64,000 nucleotides of DNA, from positions 4,978,001 to 5,042,000 of the forward strand of contig NZ_CP011270.1 in the NCBI RefSeq assembly GCF_001610835.1. The letters are read 5' to 3'. Made by a program: the position numbers and the translations under genes. Source of the DNA: Planctomyces sp. SH-PL14. GTDB lineage: Bacteria > Planctomycetota > Planctomycetia > Planctomycetales > Planctomycetaceae. Under the pieces are notes generated by a model, which saw nothing but the letters and a program-made list of their open reading frames with translations, did not search any database and was not told the origin of the DNA. This document shows, in pieces, positions 7,255 through 16,636 of the stretch; position 1 is the stretch's first letter, and each line of letters starts with the position of its first letter.

Positions 7255-8661
7255 ATGGGGCAGGTCCTCATTGTCGACGACGAACCGACGATCGCCTGGG
7301 CCTTCCAGACGGCGCTGAAGGAAGAAGGGTTCTCCACGGACATCGCGTCGAGCGCGGAAGACGGCTTCAAGCGGGCCGGGCAGCGGACTCCCGACGTCAT
7401 CGTCCTCGACGTCCGGCTCCCCGGGATCGACGGGCTGAAGGCGGTCGAGCACTTCAAGGAGATCGCTCCGCGGGCGCACATCGTCATCATCACCGCCTTC
7501 GGCAGCTTTGATGTCGCGGTGCGGGCGGTCGAGTCGGGTGCGTTCGATTATCTCCCGAAGCCGTTCGATCTCGATCAGGCGATCCTGGTCGTCAAGCGGG
7601 CCTTCGAGGCGTCGCGGCCGCCGGTCCGGGTGGTCGAGACGAACGACATGCCGCCGCCGGAGACGCTCATCGGCCGGTCGCACGTCATGCAGCAGGTCTT
7701 CAAGCAGATCGCGCTCGTGGCGGACAGCGACGTGCCGGTGCTGATCGTTGGCGAGAGCGGGACCGGCAAGGAACTGGTCGCCGAGGCGATCCATCGCTGC
7801 AGTCAGCGGCGGCACCGGCCGTTCGTTCCGGTCTGCGTTGCCGCTTACAACGAGACGGTCCTCGAGAGCGAACTCTTCGGTCACTCGAAGGGGGCGTTCA
7901 CCGGAGCGGACCGTGACCGGACCGGGGTGCTGGACCTGGCCGAAGGGGGGACGGTTCTCCTCGATGAAGTGGGAGACATTCCGCTGCCGCAGCAGGTGAA
8001 GCTGCTGCGGGCGATTGAGCGCCGCGAAGTGACCCCGGTCGGGACCGGGATGCCGCATACCTCGGACTTCCGGGTCGTGGCGGCGACGAACCGGCCGCTG
8101 CTGGATCTCGTAACGAAAGGGGAGTTCCGCGAGGACCTGTACTTCCGGTTGCGGGTGTTTCAGATCGAGCTTCCGCCGCTGCGGGAGCGGAAGGAAGACA
8201 TTCCGCTTCTGGCGGAATATTTCGTTCGCCGGATCTCGACGACGAGGGCCAAGACGCTTTCGCCCGAGGCGATTGCGGAGCTGAGTCGTCGCGAGTGGTA
8301 CGGCAACGTCCGCGAGTTGCGGAATGCGGTCGAGCATGCCGCGATTGTTTCGCGGACGGACGTGATCGGGGTGGAGTCGTTGCCGCCGCCGTTGCCGCCG
8401 CATCGGGAGGCGCTGGTTCCGGTTGTGACCGATTGGCGGGACGGGTTCCGCTCGTGGTGTCGGGACCGGGCGACGGAGCTGGTGGGGCTGGAGTCGGCGG
8501 AGTTGTACGACACGTATCTGGCGGAGACGGAGCCGGTGCTGCTGGAAGAGTCTCTGGAGCAGTGTGGTGGAAACCGGGCGGCGACGGCGCGGATGCTGGG
8601 GATTCATCGTGCGACGTTGCGGGAGAAATTGAAGCGCTATCACGGGCAGGATGAAGAGTGA
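7255..8661 (+). CDS. NtrC-type sigma-54-dependent response regulator
   Basis: The 468-residue product has the full three-domain layout. The receiver domain (residues 1-120) has acidic residues D8/D9, the phospho-acceptor D52 in VIVLDVRLPG and the conserved Lys in LPKPF. The AAA+ domain has Walker A GESGTGKE, the sigma-54 contact loop GAFTGA and Walker B GGTVLLDEVG. The C-terminal Fis-like helix-turn-helix reads NRAATARMLGIHRATLREKL. It should activate sigma-54 promoters when phosphorylated, but no cognate histidine kinase lies next to it. It begins 3 bases after the toroid gene, so the two are very likely cotranscribed. Its own target promoters are not evident here. Confidence 0.92.
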   Translation: MGQVLIVDDEPTIAWAFQTALKEEGFSTDIASSAEDGFKRAGQRTPDVIVLDVRLPGIDGLKAVEHFKEIAPRAHIVIITAFGSFDVAVRAVESGAFDYLPKPFDLDQAILVVKRAFEASRPPVRVVETNDMPPPETLIGRSHVMQQVFKQIALVADSDVPVLIVGESGTGKELVAEAIHRCSQRRHRPFVPVCVAAYNETVLESELFGHSKGAFTGADRDRTGVLDLAEGGTVLLDEVGDIPLPQQVKLLRAIERREVTPVGTGMPHTSDFRVVAATNRPLLDLVTKGEFREDLYFRLRVFQIELPPLRERKEDIPLLAEYFVRRISTTRAKTLSPEAIAELSRREWYGNVRELRNAVEHAAIVSRTDVIGVESLPPPLPPHREALVPVVTDWRDGFRSWCRDRATELVGLESAELYDTYLAETEPVLLEESLEQCGGNRAATARMLGIHRATLREKLKRYHGQDEE

Positions 8662-8663
8662 GA

Positions 8664-9076
8664 GGGTGGAGGCGGAAGGGGTTCAGGCGGAAGGCTGAAG
8701 GTAGAGTCGGACTGCCGAAACTTGCCCCGACGTTGCTGTCCGACCCGGGTCCAGGGCGGATGCCCTGGTGGCGTGCAGGGGCCACCCCCTGCCCGCCGGA
8801 GGCCTGGCCGTCGGGAGATGTCTGAAGGACGGCGTGTCCAGGCGCGGACAACGTGCCGGATGCCCCCTCACCAACTCGCGGGGATTGCAAAGCGAGCGTT
8901 GAGGATTAAGGGAGTCCTCATAGCTGATCCCACAAAGCGGACATCCGTGGTGTCCCACGGTTCCTCATGGAAGCGCCTCCGGCGGCAAGGGGGCCTGTGT
9001 TGTTTCTTTGGCCACTTGACCCCGGTTGCCGTCGCACGTTGGGTTTGAGCAAGCAGAGCCGTGCCGGCAAGTACGG
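8664..9076 (-). repeat. R1 repeat, copy B
   Basis: Reverse copy that begins directly after the regulator stop with a T tract on the plus strand (GGCGGAAGGGGTTCAGGCGG, 8669-8688). The right hairpin arm, the central region and the left end follow, finishing with GTTGGGTTTGAGC and GTGCCGGCAAG. The left hairpin holds the long loop (CCTGTGTTGTTTCTTTGGCC), while the right hairpin is short. Confidence 0.85.
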
Positions 9077-9246
9077 TGGCTCATTGGGCCCCTTTCATCG
9101 GCACAATCGCTACGACGTGGCGAAAAGTCATCATGCGGCGTGAATTCCCCCCGCCTCGCGCCACAGGTGACCTAGGGTTGAGCTGATCGTCCGGCCCGTT
9201 CGTGCGCCCGACGACACCTTCCGCCGCGTCTGTCTGCGAGTTTTCC

Positions 9247-9477
9247 ATGCCGACCGAATCCGAAGTCGCTACGCCGTTCGTCGACCGCCGCCGCGCCGCC
9301 CAGGCCGGCAGCCCCGGCGTCGAACGCCGCCAGTTCTCCGACTCCCGCGACAATACCCGCCCGGAAGTCGCCGAACTCGCCTCCGCCGTCGACAAGTACA
9401 AGCTCGAACACCGCCGCCGCTTCATCACCTTCGAAGAACTCTACGGAGTCATCGAGTCCCTCGGTTACCACAAGTAA
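9247..9477 (+). CDS. Small conserved planctomycete protein (76 aa)
   Basis: I prefer the ATG at 9247 (MPTESEVATPFVDRRRAAQA) over the upstream ATG at 9202, because the extra 15 residues look like non-coding leader. The C-terminus reads VDKYKLEHRRRFITFEELYG and VIESLGYHK, a pattern I recall as widespread in small planctomycete proteins of unknown function. It is charged, probably cytoplasmic, with no membrane segment. The following gene starts 142 bases downstream on the same strand. The function is unknown. Confidence 0.7.
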   Translation: MPTESEVATPFVDRRRAAQAGSPGVERRQFSDSRDNTRPEVAELASAVDKYKLEHRRRFITFEELYGVIESLGYHK

Positions 9478-9619
9478 CCCGCCGACTCGACCGGGGATGG
9501 AGCCGCCCACCGATCTTCGCCGCAACGATGCGCCCCGCGCAGGGCCGCACGCGTTTTCCATCCGCTGGGTTCTGCCCGACGCTGGACCGGCCGTCTTCGT
9601 CGGGCGAGAATCCGCCTCC

Positions 9620-10255
9620 ATGGCGGATCCGGTCAAATCTGTTGAGTCTGAAAAGTCCCGGGCCCCGGCTCCCTCGACGCGAGGGGTCTGGGGCCTCGTC
9701 TTTTCCACGATCTTCGGCGTCACGATGCTGACGCTGTGCCTGGGCTGCGGGATCGCTCTCTACAGCTTCCGCCCCGTCCTGGCCCACAGTCCCGAGGCGG
9801 CCGTCCGGCTCAAGGACGAAGTTCTGCATATCACCGTCCCGCAGCTCTTTGCTCCCAAGGGGACGATCGACTGGAATCTGGCTTACCTGCTGCGGATGCG
9901 GGGGGCGTACTTCGAGCATTCCAAGGCGGACGGGGAGATTGTGCTGCTGCAGGTGGACAGCCGGTTCCTGGCGAACCCGGAGTTGCGGGACCATATCCGC
10001 AAGACGCTGCTGGACAAGGGGGCGACGGGGGTTCCGCTGCGGCGGGATAGTGTGTCGTTCCAGGACTACATGATTCAGAACAAGCCGGTGCAGTTCCGGT
10101 TTGAGAAGGGGCGGAGCGCGACGAACGACAAGCCGTATTACATCGTGGACGGCGTGGTGCATGGGAAGACGGGCGAGGTGTTGATCGGGATCCGTCTGGA
10201 GGCCGATGCTTGGGACGAGTCGCAGATGATGGGGATGCTGGAATCGATTCAGTGA
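9620..10255 (+). CDS. Hypothetical single-pass membrane protein (211 aa)
   Basis: The frame is open from 9497, but ATG at 9620 (MADPVKSVESEKS) gives a natural N-terminus: a short polar tail followed by a membrane helix at residues about 27-47 (VFSTIFGVTMLTLCLGCGIA). The remaining 160 residues are probably outside the cytoplasm and contain no motif I recognise. Cys residues sit within the helix, but they do not form a standard lipobox near the start. It is followed at once by a T tract. The function is unknown. Confidence 0.65.
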   Translation: MADPVKSVESEKSRAPAPSTRGVWGLVFSTIFGVTMLTLCLGCGIALYSFRPVLAHSPEAAVRLKDEVLHITVPQLFAPKGTIDWNLAYLLRMRGAYFEHSKADGEIVLLQVDSRFLANPELRDHIRKTLLDKGATGVPLRRDSVSFQDYMIQNKPVQFRFEKGRSATNDKPYYIVDGVVHGKTGEVLIGIRLEADAWDESQMMGMLESIQ

Positions 10256-10257
10256 GG

Positions 10258-10296
10258 GAGTGAGGGGTTCAGGCGGAAGGCTGAAGGTAGAGGGGC
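10258..10296 (+). repeat. Stand-alone T tract after stop codon
   Basis: A purine-rich tract (GGGGTTCAGGCGGAAGGCTG) begins a few bases after the TGA at 10253-10255. No R1 core is attached. It pairs as an inverted copy with the tract at 10617-10660, so a convergent gene pair is flanked symmetrically. Confidence 0.6.
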
Positions 10297-10360
10297 CGTT
10301 GCGCGGGAGTGGGGCGCTCCGGTGCGGTCGAGGCACAGATGCGGGTAGGAAGCTTTCTGT

Positions 10361-10575
10361 ACTCCGAAGGAGTTCCGCCCAATAGCCCAGGGGTGGCCGC
10401 GAAGCGGACTACCCTGGGTTGTCGTGAGAGAATCCTTCCGAACCCCAAGGGGTTCCGCCAACGAATCGCCCTTGACGCAACCCCTTTGGGGTAGACGACC
10501 CCACGCGCTCCACACCCAGGGTAGCCCGCATGGCGGGCACCCCTGGGCTATTGGACGTGACCCCTTTGGGGTATT
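10361..10575. repeat. R4 repeat: inverted pair of multi-hairpin units
   Basis: Two copies of one unit face each other. The first has CCGAAGG, then AATAGCCCAGGGGTGG, a GCCGC/GCGG hairpin and ACCCTGGGTT. The second is its reverse (ACACCCAGGGTAGCCCGC through ACCCCTGGGCTATT). Short palindromes AACCCCAAGGGGTT and ACCCCTTTGGGGT separate or end the units. The structure lies between two convergent genes and is untranslated. Confidence 0.7.
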
Positions 10576-10616
10576 GAGACGGTGGCCGCGGCATTGGGGA
10601 ACGCGCCCCTGGACCT

Positions 10617-10660
10617 TCAGCCCTCTACCTTCCGTCTTCAGCCTTAAGCCTTCCGCCTCT
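10617..10660 (-). repeat. Stand-alone T tract, inverted
   Basis: Pyrimidine-rich on the plus strand (CTACCTTCCGTCTTCAGCCT), hence purine-rich in the rhomboid transcript, and ending 2 bases before the rhomboid stop codon. It mirrors the tract at 10258-10296. Confidence 0.55.
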
Positions 10661-10662
10661 CC

Positions 10663-11871
10663 CTACGGCTCCGCTCGCGACGGGAGGCCCTCGATCTCGA
10701 TGTGGCCCGAATCGATCAACTTCCCCGCCGTGTCCCGCAGCCGCTGCAGCCGTCCGGCCAGATCCTGGGGCAGACTCTCCACGTCCAGCCCCTCCACCAC
10801 CCGCATCGCGGCATGCGGCCGCTTCTGGTGCCGGAACATCAACTCCGCCGCTTCGATCCGCACCCGGTCCGCACTCCCCGGGAACCGCTCGATGAAGTGC
10901 AGATGCACCTCCAGCGCCTCCGAGACATACCCCGCCTGCTGCAACTGCGCGCTGAGGTTCACCATGTCCGACTCGAACGTCGTCCAGTCCTCGGAGAAAT
11001 GCCGGGCCGCCGTCCACTCGTCAAAGGCGGCCCGCGGCTTCCCGTCGTGCAGCAGCCCCCGCAGCCGAGTCAGATGCTTCACCTTCCGCGTCAGCGGATC
11101 GATCCGCTTCTTCTTCCTCGCGGGCTTGCCGTCCCGCGTCAGCCGCCGCGTCGAGCGGACCGGCGCCGGAGCTTCCCCGTCGATTGTGAGGTGCCGGCCC
11201 TTCATGACCGAGAAGATGTCCCAGTTCTCGCAGTCGACCCACCCGCGGCGAAGGAACTGCCACGCGATCGCCGCCCCCAGGAGTGCTCCACCCAGGTGCA
11301 GGATCTCGCTCGTCACGTGGAACCGGAACGTGAACGCCAGCAGGACCTGGAGGACGATCATCCACAGCGAGAACTGCAGGATCGGGATGTCGATCAGCCC
11401 GGTCCGCATGATCCAAGTGTAGCCGACCGTGATGTCGTTCCGCGGAGCCCAGATCAGCGCCATCGCCATCAGGCCGAAGATCGCGGACGACGCGCCGAAC
11501 GAGACTCCCGGCGTCACCCACATCAGGCAGAGCTGCTGCACCGCCGACTCCACGACCGCGATCGTGAAGTACGTCGCCAGGAACGGCCCCGGCCCGATCT
11601 TCCCTTCGACGACGAGACCGAACGCCCACAGGAAGAGCATGTTGAGCAGCAGGTGAACGATCCCCCCGTGGAGGAAGTTCGACGTGATCCACTGCACCGG
11701 CCGCAGCCCCGCGCCGTGCCATAGCCCGTACTGGAGATAGATCTCGTCCGGCCGTCCGAACGCGCCCCCCTGGACGAGTAGGAACACGACCACGTTGACG
11801 ACGATGAGGGAGATCGTCCCCCAGGGCCGGTAGTAGATCGGAGCGTCGGTGCTGACGGGCGCAAAGAGCAT
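10663..11871 (-). CDS. Rhomboid-family intramembrane serine protease
   Basis: The 402-residue product has the rhomboid core in its first 210 residues, with about six membrane helices. It has the HGG motif (NFLHGGIVHLLLN), the catalytic Ser in GASSAIFG (S128) and the catalytic His in SEILHLGGALLGA (H192). The fourth position of the usual GxSG motif is Ser rather than Gly, a tolerated change. The remaining 190 residues form a cytoplasmic tail with basic patches and no recognised domain. Such proteases cut single-pass membrane proteins inside or near the bilayer. The upstream neighbour, 13 bases away on the same strand, encodes a large secreted protein with C-terminal membrane helices, a possible partner or substrate by context only. 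Confidence 0.88.
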   Translation of the reverse strand: MLFAPVSTDAPIYYRPWGTISLIVVNVVVFLLVQGGAFGRPDEIYLQYGLWHGAGLRPVQWITSNFLHGGIVHLLLNMLFLWAFGLVVEGKIGPGPFLATYFTIAVVESAVQQLCLMWVTPGVSFGASSAIFGLMAMALIWAPRNDITVGYTWIMRTGLIDIPILQFSLWMIVLQVLLAFTFRFHVTSEILHLGGALLGAAIAWQFLRRGWVDCENWDIFSVMKGRHLTIDGEAPAPVRSTRRLTRDGKPARKKKRIDPLTRKVKHLTRLRGLLHDGKPRAAFDEWTAARHFSEDWTTFESDMVNLSAQLQQAGYVSEALEVHLHFIERFPGSADRVRIEAAELMFRHQKRPHAAMRVVEGLDVESLPQDLAGRLQRLRDTAGKLIDSGHIEIEGLPSRAEP

Positions 11872-11884
11872 CGGCCGGCCTCGA

Positions 11885-14800
11885 CTACGGTCCCAGATCG
11901 TGATGCGAGGCCGCCGGCTGGTAGTGGGCGGTCGCGGCCATCGCGGGAGCCGGCGTGGAGGGATGGGATCGGGAATCGCGGAGCGACGCGGGGGTAACCG
12001 CGACCGGCGCCGGAGGAATCGGCAGGGGGAGCGACAGCTCCGGCCACTCGGGAGGCCGGGTCCGGGTGTCGATCCAGCTCGCCAGGACCGCCAGCACCGC
12101 CCCGAGGAGCGCCGGCTGCAACAGCACCTGGATCGGCTCGAGGAGCCACAGGCTCAGGAAGCTGAACAGGAACGCCACGATCAGGAACGTCTGCGCGTTG
12201 CGGGTCCAGGGGAACCGCCAGAACAGGAAGCCGAGCACGAGGCTCAGTCCCGCCCCTATGAGGACGATCAGCGTTCGGTTCATCGCCGTGAAAGAGAACT
12301 GCTCCACCGGTCCCGTGCCGCTGTAGGCGTAGCCGAACGTCCGCAGGTCGACCCCCTGGAAAGAGTCGACCGTCACGTACCGGGAACGGGCGTCGAGATA
12401 CCGCTGCAGCGGCTGCCGAGTCCAGATCGCCCCCTGCCGCCGCCAGGAGAACTCCGGACGGAAGGCGCTGGGCGACTGGAGGAGATGGTCGTCCCGCGTC
12501 AGGTCGAGCTCGCAGATCGACTGGTTGATCCAGACGTTGGGCGGGAATTGCGGCAGCTCGACGGACCGCAGGCTCGTCATCCGGCCGCCGCGCCACTTCC
12601 CGGCCGGCGGCTGGCGGTAGATCATCCGCAATCGGCCTCCGCTGGCGGCCGGGGCCATCCCGAGCTCGATCAGGAACCGCCCCGGCAGGCTGGGGTCGGT
12701 CCGGAGGGTTCCCTCCGATTCCAGGATCGGCCGGTCGTTCCATTCGAAGATCGTCTGCTCGGCGTTGACCGGGATCGTCAGCGCGATGCGGGCCGGGGGA
12801 TCGCGGAAGGCGAACTCCGAATAGGTCACCGACGCGCCGGTCCCGTCGTACGTGACGTGGTGGAAAGCGGTCTCGATCGAGTACCGCTGCGACTCCTGCC
12901 GCAGCGAGCCGGTGACGCGGAGCGGGATCTCGGCGGGGTTCTTCGAGGAGAACCAGACGGTCGACTCCGGCGCGGTGGGGATCGGTTCCCACTTGGAATC
13001 CTCGTCGACGATCGAGAGTCCTTCGCCGTCGGGGAGCATGCACCGCACGGAGGAGTAGGCCGCGTCGGGCGAGGGAAGGATTGGGACCTTCACCGTCACG
13101 GAGTGGATGGCGTCGGTCTCGACCGGGAGCGCGTACTCGAGGGCGACTTCGAACTCGCCGATCCGCGGCGTCGGAAGCCGGAACTGGATCTGGTTTCCCT
13201 GCCGCGAAGTCTCGAGGGGAGCGCCCGCCAGCCGGGCCGAGAGGGCGGCTCCTTCGGCTCCCTGCGGGATCTGGGCCGCGAGACCCGGCGGAAGCTCGAC
13301 CTGGATTTTTTGCAGGCGTCCGAAGCGGACGTGGTACCGCAGTACCTGACGGACCAGGATTCCCCGTCCCGCCTGCCGCGACACGCCGATCGTCGTCCCG
13401 ATGTCCACCTCCCGCTCCTTGAGCGAGACCGCCGCCTTGAAGACCCCGTCGCTCCGCGGGGCGAGCCGCCAGGTGGTCCGGGGGAGGTCGGCGAACTCGG
13501 CGGGCGCGGCGAGGAGGGCTCCGCCGTGGGGGTCCTCGGTCGCCTGCGGATCGGGGGTGACGTTCGGGAGGACGTTGTCATCTCCCGAGACCGTGATAAA
13601 GCCCGGGAGAGGCCGGCCGCCGGAGATCCGCGGCAGGGTCCAGTGGAGGTCCTTCCCCATCGGGTTCGCGCGGCGGAACCGCAGCCGGACCTCGACCTTG
13701 GAGGAGGCGGGGGTCCGGAGCCGGATCGGGAGGGCACCCGAGGCGAAGGCGGTTTCGGCTTCGGCGGGGGTCAGGTCGAGGAGGCCCGGCGAGGTGGTGT
13801 CGATCCGCCAGCCTTCGGTGCGGGCGTCGGCCCAGGCGACGGTGAGGTCGCTGAGCGCCCCGTTCTCGACTTCGATCTGGAAGATCGACTCCATCTGGAT
13901 CTCGTCCTCGCGGATGAGCAGCCAGTGGGCCGGGCGGACGGAGAACCGGGGCTGGACCTTCTGGATGTCGAGGACGAGGCCGAACGGCTGTTTGACGAAC
14001 TCGAAGGCGTTGACGATCGGGACCGCCGAGCGGGTGTTGGCGACGTCGACGCGGCGGATGAGCGGGCTTTCCGACATCCGGGGGATGGCGAGATGCGTCC
14101 CGAAGTCGGCGAGATGCACGCCCCCTTCCTGGACGCGGGCTTCGGCGACTTCGAGGCCGTCGACCGTGACCCGGCCGCCCGCGGTCGGGAACGGCATGTC
14201 AAACGACCATCGGAGGTCGATCCGGTCGGGAGCGGCGTCCTGGAGGACGACCCTTCGCCACCCGGGTCGGGCGGGGGCGGGCTCGTGCATCCGGACGTGG
14301 GGGCTGGCGAGTTCGAGGAGCTGGCCGGCGGTCGGCATGCGGACGAAGATCTCGCCGACCGAGGTCCGCTCCCGCTGGACGGTCTGTTCGCCGAGGAGGG
14401 TCAGGCGGTCCGCCTCGTGCCGGAGGGTCATGAGGGTGTTGACCCGGCTGATGGCGGGGACGTCGACGGCGGATTCGCTCCAGTTCACTTCGAGCCGCGT
14501 GCCGCGGACGCTCCCCTGGACCTCCGTGCGGTCGGGGTGGACGACCGTTTCGCTGATCGAGGTCTCTTTGGGGGTTCGGACCAGGATCCGTTTGCCGCGG
14601 ATGGTGAGGCGGAACTGGGCGTCGAAGAACGAGGGGAGTTGGGGGAGCGAGAGGGCGACGCTGTTGGTGCCGCCGGTCCGCTTGATGGGGACCGACATTT
14701 TGAGACGCAGATGGTGGGCTCCGGCGCCGGAGAACCGCCAGTGGAGGCCGTCGTCCCCTTCGGTGGCGGGGGCGGGGCCCTCTTTGCCGGGGCCGTCGTA

Positions 14801-15214
14801 CTTCTTTTCGAAGATCCGGCCCTGGGAGAGCCGGAGGGGGACGTCGTAGTAGGCGCTGTCTTGGCGGTTGATCTGGACGTCGATGTCGACGGTGAAGACG
14901 ACAGCGTCTCCTGTCACCACACCGTCGAGCTTGAGGGCGGAAACGTGGAAGGGAGCGGGGGCTTCGGGGTCGATGGCCGCGATGAGCGGTTTGAGGACGG
15001 TGGGGAGTGGGGAGAAATCGCTGCGGCCGGTGGGGAGGCCGGATTCTGATGTGGGGCCGCCGGTTGGCGGGGTGGCCGGTGAGGCGGCGGGGGACTCGGT
15101 ACGGAGGGGGTTTCCGAGGGGGGCGGGTGGGGGGGACTGCGCGAGGGCCCCGGCCGCGCAGAACAGGAGCGCGAAGGTCAGGGCGAACAGAAAACCCGGA
15201 ATCCGCCGAGACAT
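11885..15214 (-). CDS. Large secreted/membrane-anchored hypothetical protein (1109 aa)
   Basis: I place the start at ATG 15214 (MSRRIPGFLFALTFALLFCA), preceded by AGAAGGA; the frame is open to 15280, but the extra 22 residues lack signal character. A signal peptide ends near ALAQ at residue 26. About 950 residues follow with beta-rich, Pro- and Arg-containing sequence and no recognisable catalytic motif. Near the C-terminus there are three hydrophobic helices (LIVLIGAGLSLVLGFLFW, then FLIVAFLFSFLSLWLL and LLGAVLAVLAS). The protein probably spans the outer face of the inner membrane or the periplasm. It is cotranscribed with the rhomboid gene. I do not recognise the family. Confidence 0.75.
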   Translation of the reverse strand: MSRRIPGFLFALTFALLFCAAGALAQSPPPAPLGNPLRTESPAASPATPPTGGPTSESGLPTGRSDFSPLPTVLKPLIAAIDPEAPAPFHVSALKLDGVVTGDAVVFTVDIDVQINRQDSAYYDVPLRLSQGRIFEKKYDGPGKEGPAPATEGDDGLHWRFSGAGAHHLRLKMSVPIKRTGGTNSVALSLPQLPSFFDAQFRLTIRGKRILVRTPKETSISETVVHPDRTEVQGSVRGTRLEVNWSESAVDVPAISRVNTLMTLRHEADRLTLLGEQTVQRERTSVGEIFVRMPTAGQLLELASPHVRMHEPAPARPGWRRVVLQDAAPDRIDLRWSFDMPFPTAGGRVTVDGLEVAEARVQEGGVHLADFGTHLAIPRMSESPLIRRVDVANTRSAVPIVNAFEFVKQPFGLVLDIQKVQPRFSVRPAHWLLIREDEIQMESIFQIEVENGALSDLTVAWADARTEGWRIDTTSPGLLDLTPAEAETAFASGALPIRLRTPASSKVEVRLRFRRANPMGKDLHWTLPRISGGRPLPGFITVSGDDNVLPNVTPDPQATEDPHGGALLAAPAEFADLPRTTWRLAPRSDGVFKAAVSLKEREVDIGTTIGVSRQAGRGILVRQVLRYHVRFGRLQKIQVELPPGLAAQIPQGAEGAALSARLAGAPLETSRQGNQIQFRLPTPRIGEFEVALEYALPVETDAIHSVTVKVPILPSPDAAYSSVRCMLPDGEGLSIVDEDSKWEPIPTAPESTVWFSSKNPAEIPLRVTGSLRQESQRYSIETAFHHVTYDGTGASVTYSEFAFRDPPARIALTIPVNAEQTIFEWNDRPILESEGTLRTDPSLPGRFLIELGMAPAASGGRLRMIYRQPPAGKWRGGRMTSLRSVELPQFPPNVWINQSICELDLTRDDHLLQSPSAFRPEFSWRRQGAIWTRQPLQRYLDARSRYVTVDSFQGVDLRTFGYAYSGTGPVEQFSFTAMNRTLIVLIGAGLSLVLGFLFWRFPWTRNAQTFLIVAFLFSFLSLWLLEPIQVLLQPALLGAVLAVLASWIDTRTRPPEWPELSLPLPIPPAPVAVTPASLRDSRSHPSTPAPAMAATAHYQPAASHHDLGP

Positions 15215-15385
15215 GTCCTTCTCTCGCGGTGATGAATCGAAGTGGCGGCGCTCCGTCCGCGATTTTTGATCATACGCCACATAAAGAGGCCACGGTAGGA
15301 GAAGAGTGGAAGTCGGAGGTGTGATGGGGGATTAAAAGCTGATCAGGATGGATGTTGCGTCGCTTGCGGGCCGGCGTACAGCCTA

Positions 15386-15833
15386 CCGGGTCCAGGGGCT
15401 CGTCCCTGGGGGGGGGATGCAAGGGGGCCTGGGGGGGGAGGCGGAAGGGGTTCAGGCTGAAGGCGGAAGGTAGATCGCAGCAACCCAGGATCATTTGGCC
15501 CTGACCGGGGTCCAGGGGTCACCCCTGGTGGGGAGTGCAGAGGGGCCTGTGCTGTTTTTCTGGCCCTTTGCCCGCCGGAGGCCTGGCCGTCGGGAGATCT
15601 CTGAAGGAGTGCGTGTCCAAACGCGGACGACGTGCTGTATGCCCCCTGGCCAACCCGCGGGGATTCCAGAACGAGCGTGGAGTCCTCAACGCCGGTTCCA
15701 CAAGGCGGTCGCCCGTTGTTTGCCAAGGTTCCTCGTAGAAGCGCCTCCGGCGGCAAGGGGGCGTGGCCCCCCTTGACCCCAGGCTGCCGGGGCACGTTGG
15801 GTTTGAGCTATGGGTGTCGTGCCGGCCTGGACG
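15386..15833 (-). repeat. R1 repeat, copy C (with duplicated tail)
   Basis: Reverse copy that ends 5 bases before the deformylase stop codon. Its right end is present twice: a partial outer copy at 15386-15430 (GGGTCCAGGGGCTCGTCCCT) and the main one at about 15508-15580, with a T tract between them (15433-15473). The right hairpin carries the long loop (CCTGTGCTGTTTTTCTGGCC). Confidence 0.85.
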
Positions 15834-15837
15834 CGGA

Positions 15838-16473
15838 TTACTCCGACTTCTTTTCCGTGCGCTCCGGCATCACCAGCGGACCCGGCGTCGGAACCTTCCC
15901 CGCCGACATCAACTGCTTCACCTGCTGCTGCAACTCCGCATCGCCCGGCAGCTTCCCTTCCTTCTGAGCCGCCCCATGCTTGATCACAAACGCATTCACC
16001 TTCGGCTCAATGTCCCGCTTCACCGAATCCGCCACCCGGTCAATGAACATCACCCCGTCCAGATGATCCAGCTCATGCTGCACGATCCGGGCCGGCAGGT
16101 CCGTCAACGTCAGCTGATACCCTAGGCCCTCCAGGTCATACGCCTCAATCACGACTTCGTCCGCCCGGCGAACGTCGGCATACAGCCCCGGAAGACTGAG
16201 ACACCCCTCCTCGTCGATCTCGCTCCCCTTGCGGTTCGTGATCTGCGGATTGATGAAGACGAACTCGTGCTCCTTCTCGTCCTTCTCGCCCGAAAAATTG
16301 GCGACGAAGAAGCGGAACGGGAGCCCCACCTGATTGGCCGCCAGGCCGACACCGCGGGCCGCGTACATCAGCTCGAACATACCGGCGATCGTCTTCCGCA
16401 GGTCATCGTCGATCCGCTGAACTTCGACGGACTTCTGACGGAGCACGGGATGGGGATACTGAACAATCTGCAT
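15838..16473 (-). CDS. def: Peptide deformylase
   Basis: All three family motifs are intact: GVGLAANQVG (residues 41-50), EEGCLSLPG with metal ligand C91, and QHELDHLDG with H133, catalytic E134 and H137. It removes the formyl group from the N-terminal methionine of new proteins, using a bound metal ion, in the cytoplasm. At 211 residues it is longer than typical enzymes (about 170-190) because of a Lys/Gln/Pro-rich C-terminal tail after residue 160. No methionyl-tRNA formyltransferase gene follows, unlike the common def-fmt order. The gene stands between two R1 copies, so it is probably transcribed alone. Confidence 0.95.
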   Translation of the reverse strand: MQIVQYPHPVLRQKSVEVQRIDDDLRKTIAGMFELMYAARGVGLAANQVGLPFRFFVANFSGEKDEKEHEFVFINPQITNRKGSEIDEEGCLSLPGLYADVRRADEVVIEAYDLEGLGYQLTLTDLPARIVQHELDHLDGVMFIDRVADSVKRDIEPKVNAFVIKHGAAQKEGKLPGDAELQQQVKQLMSAGKVPTPGPLVMPERTEKKSE

Positions 16474-16636
16474 GCGTAAGCCGAGAACTTGAAACGTGCG
16501 GGATCGAGCGAAACAGGGTGATCCCCCATTCTATCGCGATCCGGCTCCGCTGGCAGCCTTGGCCGTCATCTCCGGGGGCATTCGCCGAATGATGTTCGGC
16601 GGACGAGCCAGTCCTCTCCCGGTCGCAATGCATATC

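Noticed and set aside
11849-15049. 1066-codon plus-strand ORF antisense to the large secreted protein
   Set aside because: It is extremely rich in Arg, Gly, Asp and Glu without domain features. The opposite strand has a signal peptide, ribosome site and membrane helices. It is a high-GC shadow.
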